From Patella vulgata (Eukaryota; Mollusca; Gastropoda; Patellidae): a stretch of 64,000 nt of DNA. The translations under genes were made by a program, and so were the position numbers. Position 1 is the stretch's first letter; each line of letters opens with the position of its first letter. The stretch is taken from the NCBI RefSeq assembly GCF_932274485.2, contig NC_065883.2, positions 64,523,210 to 64,587,209 of the forward strand, in the 5' to 3' direction. Positions 1-12,044 of this stretch are shown piece after piece. The notes beneath the pieces were generated by a model that saw only the letters and a list, made by a program, of their open reading frames with translations, was not told the origin of the DNA and did not search any database.

Positions 1-465
1 ACTATTCACACACCTGTATCATTTGCTTGATAAAGATTAGAGTATCCTCGTCCAAACGTCGCTTAGTATCAAACTCAGTAATTGTGTATCCATAAAATTG
101 TACCTTGTGTTAAAATGTTCAATTACTAAATGCCAATCAAAGACAAAATCACATATATGGACAAATCCAATTATATGTCTAGGGTATGTGTCGGATTGTA
201 CGAAAAACAAGCACATGTTTAAAAATTTGTTGTCCCTATCAAAGATATTTTGGCATTTAGAATTTAAAAGAGATTAGACCGAAATTCTGCTGACCAAACA
301 AACTTCTTTCTTACTACAGTAGTATTGCACATAGAACCACAGATCATAAATATAAAAATGATCTCAACATTTTAGTAAATTAAACATATAAGCATTTCTA
401 GATTTTAGCACTGATTTCATATACACCTGTAGAAATGTTTTTTAAAAAAAAAAAAGAAAAAGAAA

Positions 466-728
466 AAAGGGTTGGATGGCTGAATGGTTAGCGTGCACGC
501 GCTGTATCATAAAGTCTGTCATTGAGTCGACTGGCGTGGCTTTGAATCCACGGTTGTACGTGACAAGGAGTAAGGTCGCCTGTCCAACCTCGTGGGTTTT
601 CTCCCCCCTACGCGCAAGCGAATTGTTGAAATAAAATTTTTTAAAAAAACATATGTTAGTCCCAAAATGACCTAGTTTGTGTCGAGTGGACATTAAACCC
701 CATTTCTCTATCTCTCTCTTTAAAAAAA
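466..728 (+). mobile_element. SINE-A copy (tRNA-derived), internally deleted
   Basis: Head GGTTGGATGGCTGAATGGTT (A box) and GGCTTTGAATCCACG (B box), then the common body, ending GGACATTAAACCCCATTTC plus a short CT tail. About 40 bp in the middle of the body are missing. A/T-rich duplications (TTTAAAAAAAAA) flank it. It lies downstream of S9 exon 11. Confidence 0.9.
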
Positions 729-878
729 AAGGGCTAAAACAAACACTGTGGTAAAGTTTGCTTATATTAAATTCAGGAATTGTATTCAATAAAAGTTTTG
801 TATTTTATTAAATGTGACCAATTACTAAACTGGAACTTAAAGAATATAATTAGGGTAAGTTTACTAGTTTTAAATCAC

Positions 879-960
879 CTTTATACATCTTTAGAGCAGC
901 TGGCTTTCCTTTAGCTTTCACTGCTGCATACATCATTTCTGCTTGATTGGGTGGAACAAC
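879..960 (-). CDS. S9 peptidase exon 11
   Basis: Acceptor gttatag, donor AAAG|gtgatt. Encodes [20 protein letters not shown] through KMYKG, the conserved segment after the catalytic Asp. It ends in a split codon one or two residues before the expected catalytic-His motif, so the final exon lies to the left of base 1. Confidence 0.9.
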
Positions 961-3900
961 CTATAACAGAATATTATACATTAAAAACATCCATTGCCTT
1001 TAAAACTTATACAAATGTCAAAATTAAAATAAAACATTCTATTAGTGATATGTTAATGCCAGTAGCTGTAATAGGAACAAAGTATAGTCGTCTGGATCGA
1101 ACAAAAAAACGAGGCCCTGTGTACACATTGGTGTGCATATAAAAGAATCCTTGGCAGATGGAATTCGATATAAAGAGTAGTCTGTAGCGCCGCTGTCTCG
1201 GCAAAATTCACCCATAGCATTAGTACAGTTGGAGCAAAACAATAGGACATTTAACCCCATTTCATTTATGAACAATCTTTATCACATCAGCTACCTTTGA
1301 ATCGGTTTTTAATCTTGAAGTCAGTGACATGGGACTCAGATTCAACTCGGACTCATGCTCCAGCAAACTGTTCCCACTTCTGATGTTTTGTAATTTAGAT
1401 CATACTTAAAACAGGAAACATGTGACCTTGATTATCCAGACATAAATAATTCTTTTGTTGAGTAAATTAAGTTATGGAGTGTAATTTTTTTTAAATTTTA
1501 GCGGTTACATTTTTTCTATTTAGATTAGAATGAGGCCTATATTATTACAGGCCCAGGACTGTATAGCGCAGTGGACACGCCTGGAACCATTCCCTTGATC
1601 TGATATGTGCATTTGTTGTTTGTGGTGTCAGTATATTTCATAGTGTCCATAGTTTTGTCTTGTGTAATTGCTTGTGTGTGGTGTTGTCCCCCTGCACTTA
1701 TTATTAAAATTACAAAATAGTATATAACCTCATCTTCATCTCCTTGAAAGAATGCCATGGCACAATTAATTCTATCTACATAGTTAATTGGTGATCTTTC
1801 TCGTAAAATCTTTCTTCCCTCGGTTGTATATGGTGCTATTAGATTATCAAGGTAACGGCTTTCGAATTTATGCGTTTCTGCAGCCAGGGATTCAATATCA
1901 CCTATACCATAATGACTGGCTCCTGGATAAAAATATTTTTAGCATTTTAAATGTTTAAAGTTCAAATTTTATTTCAATAATTCGTTTGCGTTAGCAGCGG
2001 GAGGAAACCGGCGGACCCGGAGAAAACCCACGAGGTTGGACAGGCGACCCTACTCCTTGTCACATACAACTGGGGATTCAAAACCATCCCAGTGGAGTGA
2101 GTGGACTCAATGACAGACCTTATGATAGAGCGTGCATGTTCTAACCAATTGGCCATCCCCCCCCCTTTATTATAATACCAGGTTATGCTGAGTATATGTT
2201 ACTAGTGTAAAATGAAATAGGGTTGAATGTCCTACTTTTCTTTGCACCAACTGGGTTAATGAAGATGGGCATACGTCATCATGCAGTCTGCTATTTGGGA
2301 AATTCAGCCCAGACACTTACTCTTGTCAAGGGTTTTGTTAGCCCATGTCAAATGATTATCATAACTAGACGCTTTTATTTGCCAAGCCCTACCGTCTTTG
2401 CTGATGAGGAATTTTCCAGACTACTAGTAGGATCGAACCTGGAACTTCCTGGTTAGTGAGCCAGGAGTCCAGCACCATTAACAATCAATAACCATGGCTC
2501 CTGTCCCAAGCATATACTGATAAAACTGTATGACTGTATATTATTACTAAAATAATCTTTAAGTGGCATTTAGTAACTGGATAGAGTAAAAACAAAAACA
2601 CATACTTACGGAAAAGTACTGCTAGTTTAAGATAATTTTTTGAAGTGGATTAACACGATAACATTGAGAGAATAATCTTCGAAACGTCATTTTAAATATA
2701 CTATTTATCATTAGTGACAATTTGAGCTACCCTACAGTATTACATTTATATTTAAGATGATTTTTCGAAGTCTATAATTACGATAACATTGAGAGAATAC
2801 TCTTCGAAACGTCGCCTTAAATATACTATTTATGATTAGTAAAGTTATAACAATTTGAGCTACCCTACAGTATTACATCTATTTAAAGATGAACTCACCT
2901 GTTTTAAAGACATCTGTAAAAGTCAAACATGCTAGTGTTGTATAACCTCCAGCTGATCCACCATCAATACACAGCTTATTACAGTCAACTTTACCTTGTT
3001 TACCTAGATATAGTGCACCACTACTACAATCATCTACATCATATAAACCCCATCTATATTAAAATACAAACAATAAACGTTTGTCTATGTCTATATTAAA
3101 ATATAAACAATAAACATTATGCACAAACCTTGTATATATTAAAATATAATCATTCATTCTTATTAAAATATAAACCATTATCTTTATTAAAATATAATCA
3201 GTCATCTATTTTAAAATATAAACAATCATCTGTATTAAAATATAAACATTCATTTTTATTAAAATATAAACATTTATTTTTAATCAAATACAAATAATCC
3301 TCCATATTAAGATATAAACAATCCTCTATAATAAGATATAAACATTCATCTATATTAAGAAATATAAACAGTCATCTATATCAAGGTATAAACAGTCATC
3401 TATATTCAGATTTAAAAAATCTTCTATCTTCAGATATAAAAAATCTTTGAAATTAAGATATAAACATATAGCTCTGACGTAACATATGTAAAAAAGATAC
3501 CACTGTTGCATATGTAAATCTTGTAATATATATCATACATTCTACAATACAATTCTAATATACACATTAGTATCCTTAGTTCAACAGAGTCCTGAATGAA
3601 CACATCAGAAGTAATAGTAACAGAAATTATCAAATATTATCTTACTTGTCACGGAGGCTGTGTCTGTATTCTTTACCATACCCAGTGCTGCCTCTATAAT
3701 TAACTAATAATACAGCAAATCCTCGGCTTGTAAAATACTGCAGTTTTATATCTAAATTATTATCATAACAACTTGTTGGCCCACCATGAGCACGAACAAG
3801 TAAGGGAGGTAACTCCCCATCTGTTCCTTGATAATCTTTGTTACATGGCGGATAAAAGTAGCCATGTGATACCTGTTTATCTTTTGTTTGCCAAGTTATT

Positions 3901-6900
3901 GCTTCTGGTAAACTAAAATATCCTTGATCAATCGACAAAGATCTTGATTCTTTTAATACAGATACCTAAAATAAAAGGATGGATTATTTACCTGTACACA
4001 AGTGATATCATCGTAAGTCTATGCAAGTCAAAAAATGGCGGGTATGGCATAGTGAACTAGATTGTCATGCTTGCGTTCATGGTTTCAATCCCTGGTGTGA
4101 GCATATGTGGCTTGGAGGTAGGTTATTTCGGGACTAACATTTGATTCAATAATTCGCTTGCATGTAGGAGTCTTTAGCAGTGGGAGGAAACCGGAGGACA
4201 TGGAGAAAACCCACACAGTTAGAAAGGCAACCCTACTCCTTGTCATGTACAACCAGGGAATCAAAACCATGCCAGTGGACTCAATGACAGACTTTATGAT
4301 ACAGCGCGCATGCACTATCCATTCCCCCCCACCCCCCCGAGTATATAAATAGGTATAACCTACCTTTTTAGAATTAAGATCAATCTGAACAACAGATGGA
4401 AACTGTGTAGCACTATCAGCTATACAATATAAATAACCACTAGATGACCAGTTTATATCTTTATGTTTTATATATCCTGTATAATTTATTTCTTCTGTTT
4501 TACCAGTTTTTGTGTTCAATATTTCTAGAGCCTATAAAATACAACAATAAGATTCATCAATATCCTGCACCCATGTATACCAAAAACCAAGTCAAATTTG
4601 TTTCCATGGAAACACAAAAAGTATTTAATCTGAGATATTTCTAATTAGGGAAAGGCCCAACTACTATGCATTGTTTAATGGTCGAGAGCGAGACATTAAG
4701 TAATATGCAACGTCTTAAGCTCAAGGCCATTAAACCACTTAAAATACCGACACTCCGCACATGCTTTTACAGTTAAATATGTAACGCGATTCCAAAATTT
4801 CACTAGTATAAATAATGTACGATTGGCAAGTTGCCCGTACGATTATTTAAAATAATGGTACGCCAACATCAAAGGGTGACGTCACAGCTATATTTTAAAA
4901 TAGGGTTACAAAGTTAAATAAAGATATCTTGAATGGCTTATGAGATATACTCTGGAATGAAAACAGGGACAGAAGGACAGACAGAGTACATTTCAATATC
5001 TCTCCCTAAACCTTGTTCATTATGGAATGATAAATATATATGCTGGGAATTTCAAAAAAGACTGCAGCATTTATGAGTAGTTCCTTTCTCATGGTGGAAT
5101 CTCAGAACTACATTATTGAGCCCATCTCAAAGGTATTAATGCTGATTATTTATCATTGTTTAGTAAAAGACGGGGGTGTACCTTTCACAAGCACAAATTT
5201 ATGGAAAATTAACCTGAATTTATTTTGCTACCAAACAGAAATGCATATTGAAACTTATGTGAGTGACAAAAGGTCAGATTTATTTTATTTATTTATTAAC
5301 TTACAGGATGACTATTGAAAACCATACCTACCCCACCATATGATGTTATAATATTATCTCCACCTTTAGGATCTAGACAATAAGCTGAACCTCCCAACTG
5401 CCATTTTGGTCCTCCTAATTCTTTATCTCGCGGTAAAAGGTTAACTATTTGACCTGAAGAGTTCAAGGTATATAAATTCCACCAATTGGACTGATCACTG
5501 ATAAATGTTAGCTGGTTACTAGCCGTCCATTTTGGTTCCATAATACTGTTATTTTCGCCAGTTTCCTGTAATAATAAAATTATTATATAATATCAAACTG
5601 TGAAAACAATGATATCTATTAAAGTAAATTAAGATAAAGACGACGATATTTAACAAAGTAAATTAAGATAAAGACAACGGTATTTAATAAAGTAAATTAA
5701 GATAGAGACAACGATATTTAATAAAGTATATTAAGATAAAGACAATGATATTTAATAAATTTTATTATGATAAAATACTTAAGGACCTGGGAAATGAGAA
5801 AATGAATTTAGGATTAGCGATTTCGGTTAGTTGGGTAACCGTGAACACAGGTATTCTTTTTATTTTTGGCCTTATGACAGACTTATGAACCACAGCATAA
5901 TGTGTCTGACAATTTAGTCAATCAATATGCTTCCCATAAACAAAGATGAAAGATGTCTGAGTTTTGTATCATGAAGCCAACAAACGTACAATTTTCTTGA
6001 CAGATCCCTCCACTACTGTTTCTCCAGGTTCTGTCAGCTGTGCCACATATAAATTGGTGCTGTCCCATGGCTGCAAAAACAAGAGAAAAAATATCAGAGT
6101 ACTCTACTTATACTTGCAAATATAATGATCGTAGATTGTATCCATTTCATATGGGCCTTTACCTATCAACATTTTGTATATATTCACCTAAAATAACGCT
6201 AAGTTACAACTTGTCACATCCAGGTCAAATAAGGTTCCCGAAATACAATAAATTCTATTACTTATGTAATGGGGGGTTTAACATAGGCTATGCCTGTTCA
6301 GCAATCCCTATTCAGATACAAATCTGAATAAAAATATTGCTTATAGAAAAAAAAATAAAAATGGGGGGTCATTTATGAATAACCAATACCAGGGACAGTT
6401 TGGTCCCTTTTTATCAAGTGTTTATTTGTGATACAATCATTAAACATAGACTAAATGTTCTTGACACTGATCTAAAAACCAATACATGTTATATTGAGTG
6501 CACATATTTTATTCACAGGTTCATTTTCTTTGTTCAATAGACAAGTTATAAAGGTTGTGAAAAAAGGGCATATATCTAAAAATAAATATGATGTGATAGA
6601 ATGACATATTTGTACCATATTAGGATGCATCCACTGAATCCAACAGATTTGTTTACCATCCGAAGAAACTCGAGCATCGCTATAGAAATCAGCTCCACTG
6701 GCCTATAATAAATAATAGAAACAATATACTATCATCTCCAGCATTTTGGTTCAATATACAGAAACTTTGATTGGGAACTATGACAGATTTACTTTAAAGG
6801 TAGGACAGAGCAATATCCAACATGATAACAATAATGTTAAACTGAGCAAGAAATTAATTCCTTAAAAGCACTCTATAGCTACATGTATCTATTTAGCCAG

Positions 6901-9900
6901 TTGAGTTAATTTCAATGTGTATTTACATTCTCTAAAATAAAATAAGATCAAAAAAAGTTATCATAGAAATCAGTGATATAGTCAAACATAACACCCCTTG
7001 AGAGAGAGAGAGAGAGAGAGAGAGATGAAATGGGGTTTAACTCCTAATGTTCTGCTCCGACCTGGGCTAATGAAGGCGGGCATATGCCATACAGTGTGCT
7101 ATGAGGGAAAATTTCCCCAGACAGAGAGAGAGGAGGTAATATCCATCCCACATGAAACACTGACCCCCAGAGAAAACCAAACCTGAGATTTAATCCATGA
7201 CTTGTATAGATAACATGTCTTATGATCTCAAATTGTGTGTAAAACACTTGATTGCCATAACAGACAATTATTATTAAAATGGGAACCATGTTCAACTTAT
7301 ACCAAGTAGCTACATGCTAAAATTATTCTTGCATTTGAATTTATTCACAATAATTTTAATAGGAGAAAATACTTCTATCCATATATCAACCAACATAGAA
7401 TCAAACGTATCAATGATTCTATACACAGATATTAATATTCTTTAATAACATGGGGATGTTTTATTAATTTCATTACAAGTCATGTATATAAATAGATTTC
7501 CATGAAATATACAATTGTTCAGTAAGCCCTAAATCTTATTTGCCACACAGGTTACTTGTATTCTGGGAATATGAGAGTAGAAATATTCTGTTGTCAAGCT
7601 TCTCATATAAATATTGTATAGGTCACACTGACCTGAAAGGCATTGTTATTTGTAAATTCTTGGTAAAACCATAAGTCAATTTTTGGAGAATCTTAATTTA
7701 TGTGGTCTAAACGTGTATTCAAAGCACAAGTGAATAATAGAATACAAAAAAATTGCTAAATTATTATTATGTTTACATGGACACAATCAGAGCCATGACT
7801 ACAGTTAATTCTCTATAAAGTTTGATTCCTGGTGAAAATAATGAATGTTGACTTTTTATTGCAGTATACCTTCAGGAAAAAAAATTTGCTTTTAACAGAC
7901 ACACTTATTTTCTTACTTAATGCCTGTGGTGCAAGATTCTTGATTTTTTTTATCTAGCTTCAAATGTTATACGAATAATCATTTAGATGTTTATTTACAT
8001 GACAAGCCCATAATCAACTCCCTAGGTCATTAGATCGCCGAGGTATTAAATTGATTAGCACCTCAATGCTATTCAATAATATAACATTAAAATTGATAAT
8101 CTAGACTTGGTTTATTAACGGCTTACATAGTGCATGTTTATTAATCTCTCTCTCTCCAAGTCCCCCCCTCCCCCCCCGTTGGCAACATTTTCCTCGTCAG
8201 CTCCACTGACTCTACCCCTGACTAGGTGCCGCTCGCCCCTACCAGGATATGAACCTGGGACATTATAGTCACTAATCCAGTGCCCTAATCACTTGATTAC
8301 TGTCAACTTCCATGGAAAGAAAGAAATTCTAGAGAAAGCGAATTTTTGGAGAATGTTTTTTTAAAAACGAAACAAGATCCACAAGGTGTTATATTGACAT
8401 GACAAAGAATATAATAATAAAGACATTATGTAATGTCTTTTGTTAATGTATTGTTGAATACGTTTAAGTGTTATTCTTTGTAAAATCACATTTGTTGAAA
8501 AACGAATCACAATATGTCTGAATAATTTATATACATTTAATGCATTCCAATGTGGGCTATCTAACACTGTTAATTCTCTGTAAAACCAGATTATTGGAGA
8601 ATATATACGTACAATAACTGTTTGTTGTCCTGTAGTTGGGTGAATAGAAACTACACTGTTTTTAGCTTCCTGTTTTGGTTCATGGCTTTCTCTAATGCAA
8701 TAAATTCTTTGCTTCTGGTAAATAAAAAATAAAAAATCTTCAATAATAATTTATTTGTTTTTAACCTCTATACAAACAAATCCCATAAGACAAACCTGCG
8801 GACAAAACACACAAAATATACACACATTTAGACAATTTTGACAAATGTCTGAGTGTAAAGACTCCACAACCTAATTCAAAATACACATAGTTTGCCAATC
8901 CCTACATAGAACCATCTACGCTACATTCCAAGTAATTATGTTAAAAGCAATTTCTATAAATCCAAATGATATTCTGATCAAGCAGACAAGTGTAGTCAAC
9001 GCAGACTTGTCAGTTGCGATTGTGCTTAAAGCTTTGAGAATTCTGTACCGTTTAGTATCTGCATATACTGCTACTTGCACAAGAGAGAGAGAAATGGGTT
9101 TTAACGTCCACGCGACACAAACTTGTTCATTTCAGGACTAACACATGGTTCAATTTTATATCAATAATTCGGTTGCGCGTAGGGGTCTTTAGCAGTGGGA
9201 GAAAATCGAAGGACCCAGAGAATCGAAACCCCGCCAGTTGACTCCATGACAGACCTTATGATACAGCGCGCACGTACTAACCATTCAGCCATCCAACCCC
9301 CCATGTACAAATGAGCTTCATTTCCTAAATAAGAATTAGAATAAACACCAGCAGAGCTATTTGGAAGTAGTGTTGATGACGCAGTCTACAGATGATAGTC
9401 TGTCAACAATATCTTTAATATATTTACCTTTGCAGAATAAAAAAAATCAGCAAAACGTAGCCCCTTGTCTTTTTCTGTTAAAGGAACGGGGTCTGTTGCA
9501 TTTTTCTGAACATAAAGAGCTTGGTCGGTGAAATTTGAAAAGTAAACTGTTCCCTGATAGACAGCGTATGATTTTCCTCCATATTCATGAACTTTCGTCC
9601 GTACATTGTAATCAACAGGGGTTAATGTTGTGATTTGCCTGGTTGTTACGTTAAAGGTGCACAGAGCATTACGACCATTTTCATTTGCACGGGATTCAAC
9701 CCAGTATACATTATCTGTATTCAAAGTAAAACATTGAAACTCGTACAAAATTATAAAATTATTACAGTAATCATCTTAAAATTGAAATAAATAAATCATT
9801 AGTTATATATAACTGGGGTATTATTCACAAAAATACATACTAAGATATTTTCACTCAATATACACTTTTTTCATTTCCTCAGAGTTAAAATTTATTTTAT

Positions 9901-11239
9901 TAGTCAATCAAATGGAATTATTCTTTTAATATCTATTTTTATAGAAGAATTATTTCTTACACCCAAATGATCTCTAACAAACTTAACGAAAATCAAGGCA
10001 CAAACTAACTCCCCCTGCACTTACTAATAGAACATGGTATTTTTAAAACCGAGGATAACAAGCCAACAGTGAGGCTGATGTCCCCCGCCGAAATCCCAAA
10101 ATAAATAGATGACACATATTAATTAATCGCACATTTATTTTTTTCAAAAGTATCGAGCAATCAAACTTATACACACTAAGTTTCATCTCTCTCTATCAGA
10201 TAGAATCAAGATTATCTGGTCCCAAAGCATCGAAATGTTAATCATTGAAATCATTCAAGACATTCACCTAATGAATGCCTACATCAGGTTTAAACATTCT
10301 ACCTCAATTAAAAGCAGAGTTTTTATGTTCCAAAGTCTTGACCAATCAAATTCGCACAATCAAACTTAGTCAAGGTAATGATATAATGAATCTATATTGA
10401 GAGTTTCATCGCTCCCACTTCATTATAACCAAAGTTATCGTGCCCCTAAAGCATCAACCAATCAGATTGCTTATCTCTGCCTACCGTAAGCAGACAATGT
10501 TCATCATCGAACTCCATCAAGGGATTCACCTAATGAATGCCTACACCAAGTTTGAACATTCTACCTCAATTAGAAGGAGAGTTATTGTGTTCCAAAGTCT
10601 CATGTCCCAAAGCATCAACCAATCAAATTGCTTATCTCTGCTTGCCCTAAGCAGAAAATGCTAATCTTCGAACTCCATCAAGGCATTGACCCAATAAACA
10701 CCTACACCAAGTTTGAAAAATCTAGCTCAATTAGAAGGAGAGTTATTGTGTTCCAAAATCTTGGCCAATCAAATTGCTTATCGCTCTGCTTACCCTGAGC
10801 AGAAAATGCTCATTATCGAACTTAGCCATGGTACTGATGTAATGAAACTATACACCAAGTTTCATCACTCTCACTTATCGTGTACCATTTAAGGCATCAA
10901 CCAATCAAATTGCTTATCTCCGCTTACCCTAAGTGGAAAATGCTCATCTTCGAACTCCATCAAGGTATTGACCTAATAAACACCTCGACAAGTTTGAACA
11001 TTCTAGCTCAATTAGAAAGAGAGTTAGTGTGTACCAAAAAGTGTGATGGACAGACAGACAGAAGGACGGACAGACGGACAAACCCATATTAATAGGTTTC
11101 CAAATGTTTAATATCGGTATTAAATACCTGTGTAACTACTGTCTTGGTCTACCGATATCTGTGACAAACCAACAGCACTCTCTGTTACACTTTTACTTGA
11201 AATAGGAGATTTCCAGGATCCAAATGTTGCTTTTGTCAT
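879..11239 (-). CDS. S9 (prolyl oligopeptidase family, YuxL-like) serine peptidase, 3' end outside window
   Basis: Eleven coding exons in matching phase (minus strand): 11128-11239, 9428-9714, 8613-8714, 6616-6702, 5990-6070, 5332-5565, 4364-4531, 3646-3965, 2899-3053, 1729-1922 and 879-960, giving 607 residues. Residues 1-350 resemble the beta-propeller of S9 peptidases: an N-terminal [21 protein letters not shown] near 40-51, [17 protein letters not shown], a WMHPNMPWD junction and [10 protein letters not shown]. Residues 360-607 are the alpha/beta-hydrolase part, with HGGP at 417-420, nucleophile Ser497 in GGSAGGY and acid Asp579 in GDEDEVVPP. The catalytic His (expected in a GEQHGF-type motif) is not in the window, so about 30-40 residues and the stop are missing. 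The family removes short peptides or acylated residues from substrates, usually in the cytosol; the substrate here is unknown. The frame stays open upstream of the ATG to a possible acceptor near 11319, so a longer N-terminus is possible. Confidence 0.9.
1085..1268 (+). mobile_element. SINE-B copy, 5'-truncated
   Basis: Shares the block from CGAGGCCCTGTGTACACATT through GGAATTCGATATAA to the ATTTAACCCCATTTCATTT end, lacking the tRNA head. It lies in S9 intron 10. Confidence 0.85.
1729..1922 (-). CDS. S9 peptidase exon 10: catalytic aspartate, weak donor
   Basis: Encodes [20 protein letters not shown] onward to [10 protein letters not shown]; Asp579 is the predicted charge-relay acid. The donor reads GAG|gttata, with T at intron position +3, A at +4 and T at +5, much weaker than the other donors of this gene. 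Family alignment requires the junction exactly here, because exon 11 begins with [10 protein letters not shown]. Confidence 0.87.
1960..2166 (-). mobile_element. SINE-A copy, head and body, 3' end lost
   Basis: Reverse orientation: AATAATTCGTTTGCG, GGAGAAAACCCACGAGGTTG, then A-box complement and a C-run at 2158-2165. The (TC)n tail and final block are missing. It sits 38 bp into S9 intron 9, right behind the exon 10 acceptor. Confidence 0.85.
2215..2480 (-). mobile_element. Diverged SINE-B-like element
   Basis: Reads in reverse: GGGTTGAATGTCCTACTTTT at its 3' end, GGTTAATGAAGATGGGCATA, then GGATCGAACCTGGAACTTCC as a B box near 2430 and GGTTAGTGAGCCAGGAGTCC as head. It is clearly older than other SINE-B copies. 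Confidence 0.6.
2560..2889. repeat. Family C repeat with two tandem ~130-bp units
   Basis: Starts GGCATTTAGTAACTGGATAG (2565), shared with the element at 59553. Then come two tandem units (about 2624-2758 and 2759-2889), each with GATAACATTGAGAGAATA, CTTCGAAACGTC and GAGCTACCCTACAGTATTAC. It ends just before S9 exon 9's donor. Confidence 0.75.
2899..3053 (-). CDS. S9 peptidase exon 9: catalytic serine
   Basis: Acceptor atatag, donor ACAG|gtgagt. The split Lys codon opens KWGLYDVDD and leads to [14 protein letters not shown], with the nucleophile at Ser497. The surroundings ([18 protein letters not shown]) match the nucleophile elbow of YuxL-like peptidases. Confidence 0.93.
3055..3475. repeat. 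AT-rich minisatellite, ~23-bp unit
   Basis: Repeated units close to TATTAAAATATAAACAATCA with drift fill S9 intron 8 upstream of exon 9. About 17 units; the array is strongly degraded towards 3470. Confidence 0.8.
3646..3965 (-). CDS. S9 peptidase exon 8: start of the hydrolase domain, HGGP loop
   Basis: Acceptor tttag and donor ACAA|gtaaga. Encodes residues 358-463 plus two bases of codon 464. VRAHGGPTS is the oxyanion-region HGGP motif of S9 enzymes, followed by [21 protein letters not shown], a core strand-turn shared by the family. The shift from propeller to hydrolase lies close to this exon's start. Confidence 0.9.
4118..4345 (-). mobile_element. SINE-A copy close to S9 exon 7 donor
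   Basis: Reverse copy from ATTTCGGGACTAACATTTGA through AATTCGCTTGCATGTAGGAG and GGAAACCGGAGG to the head complement and a C-run at 4324-4337. Its head end is only 16 bp from the exon 7 donor at 4362-4363. Confidence 0.85.
4676..4910. repeat. Family D repeat
   Basis: Contains GAGAGCGAGACATTAAGTAA, ACTAGTATAAATAATG, and AATAATGGTACGCCAACATC. The same three blocks in the same order occur at 47672-47850 and, more diverged, at 62155-62405. Confidence 0.75.
5612..5765. repeat. ~41-bp minisatellite, four units
   Basis: Four tandem units of AAGTAAATTAAGATAAAGAC plus AACGATATTTAAT, with few differences. It is in S9 intron 5. Confidence 0.85.
6999..7190 (-). mobile_element. SINE-B 3' fragment with (GA)n tract
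   Basis: A (GA)n run at 7000-7024 precedes GAAATGGGGTTTAACTCCTA, GGGCTAATGAAGGCGGGCAT and CCATACAGTGTGCTATGAGG. The 5' portion is replaced by a second GA-rich stretch and unrelated sequence. Confidence 0.75.
8148..8292 (-). mobile_element. Short tRNA-derived SINE-like fragment
   Basis: On the minus strand it has an A-box-like GATTAGGGCACTGGATTAGT and a B-box-like CCAGGTTCATATCC, followed by a body with TCAGTGGAGCTGACGAGG. A similar element is at 13975-14110. Confidence 0.55.
9078..9303 (-). mobile_element. SINE-A copy with short deletion
   Basis: (AG)n tail, GTTTTAACGTCCACGCGACA, TTCGGTTGCGCGTAGGGGTC and the head complement ending in CCAACCCCCC. About 50 bp between the body and B box are missing. 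It is in the S9 intron between exons 2 and 3. Confidence 0.85.
10205..11100. repeat. Tandem array (~150-185 bp unit) ending in GACGGACA repeats
   Basis: About five units contain AACCAATCAAATTGCTTATC, CGAACTCCATCAAGG, CACCAAGTTTGAACATTCT and TCAATTAGAAGGAGAGTTAT. The right end is a GACAGACAGAAGGACGGACA-type run at 11046-11080. It fills S9 intron 1. Arrays closed by such runs occur in Helitron-related elements of invertebrates, but no Helitron ends were recognised here. Confidence 0.8.
11128..11239 (-). CDS. S9 peptidase exon 1 (start codon exon)
   Basis: The ATG at 11239-11237 opens [16 protein letters not shown], which matches the conserved start of this S9 subfamily. The donor is ACAG|gtattt, and the split codon continues into exon 2 as Asp38. 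The same frame runs open upstream for about 26 codons to a ctcag acceptor, so this may be the second exon of a longer transcript. I chose this ATG because family similarity starts directly after it. Confidence 0.7.
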
Positions 11240-11434
11240 CTTGATCAATCTGGTTTCTTTAAGACTATATCTTCTATTTGTTACTGATAGTGATATTTCA
11301 GTTTTTAGAATCTGAGCTGAAATTTACGGGCTAATTAAAAATATGTCTTAAAGATATGGAAGAAAAAATGATAAGTCTACCAAAGAATATGTTAAAGCAA
11401 CAATTCAATAGATGTCTTTCTTTCACTAATTTAA

Positions 11435-12044
11435 AGATACATTCCTGGGTACAAACTGGGTGATTTGATGATATATTTAGACTAAAAACATATTCAAACT
11501 AATTAATTTATCATAATTTTGCTTCAAATCCTTCTCAAAACATTGCAATTGTCGGGGAAAACCCTGGCTATAAAAAATTGATCAAAAGAGGTCATGTTTG
11601 TGTCACGTGACTTACCTCTCTCGGTACCTAGCAACGCAAGCGAAGTCGGGAGGAGAATGCATTGCATACACAAGACAATGTTGTCTTTAATCGCTGACTA
11701 TTTATTACAAATATCGAAGCCTAATTAAATTTTCAGATTATCCACTGCCCGCGTCTTTTTCCGTCATTTTTATCTCAGAAAGTGTTGTACATCTAATTTT
11801 TCATAAAGTTTATCAAATGTACATCAAGCGCTCAATCTCCGCGTGCAACCTTCGACGTCACGTGTGCAGACACTCCTAATCGTTGATTAGAAAAACCCTT
11901 ATATTTTTGTCGTGTATGCGCTCCATACAGGGAATCCAGTATTTTTCTAGTAAGATTGGATATTTCTACTTTCCATATATACCAAAATTGCCATACTTTT
12001 ATTGGAAATAACCACGCGATAAATACTTTTCTGGGAACGTAGCT
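11435..12044. mobile_element. Family A MITE (610 bp) with TTAA duplication
   Basis: Flanked by TTAA at 11431-11434 and 12045-12048. Ends AGATACATTCCTGGG and (reverse complement) AGCTACGTTCCCAGA form short inverted repeats. The interior is shared in reverse orientation with 46881-47593, for example CCACTGCCCGCGTCTTTTTC and GGAATCCAGTATTTTTCTAG. No coding capacity. It sits about 195 bp upstream of the S9 start codon. Confidence 0.8.

Noticed and set aside
2-110. Minus-strand open frame FDTKRRLDEDTLIFIKQMIQ at the left edge
   Set aside because: It does not resemble the expected S9 C-terminus with the catalytic His, and its upstream acceptor is poor.
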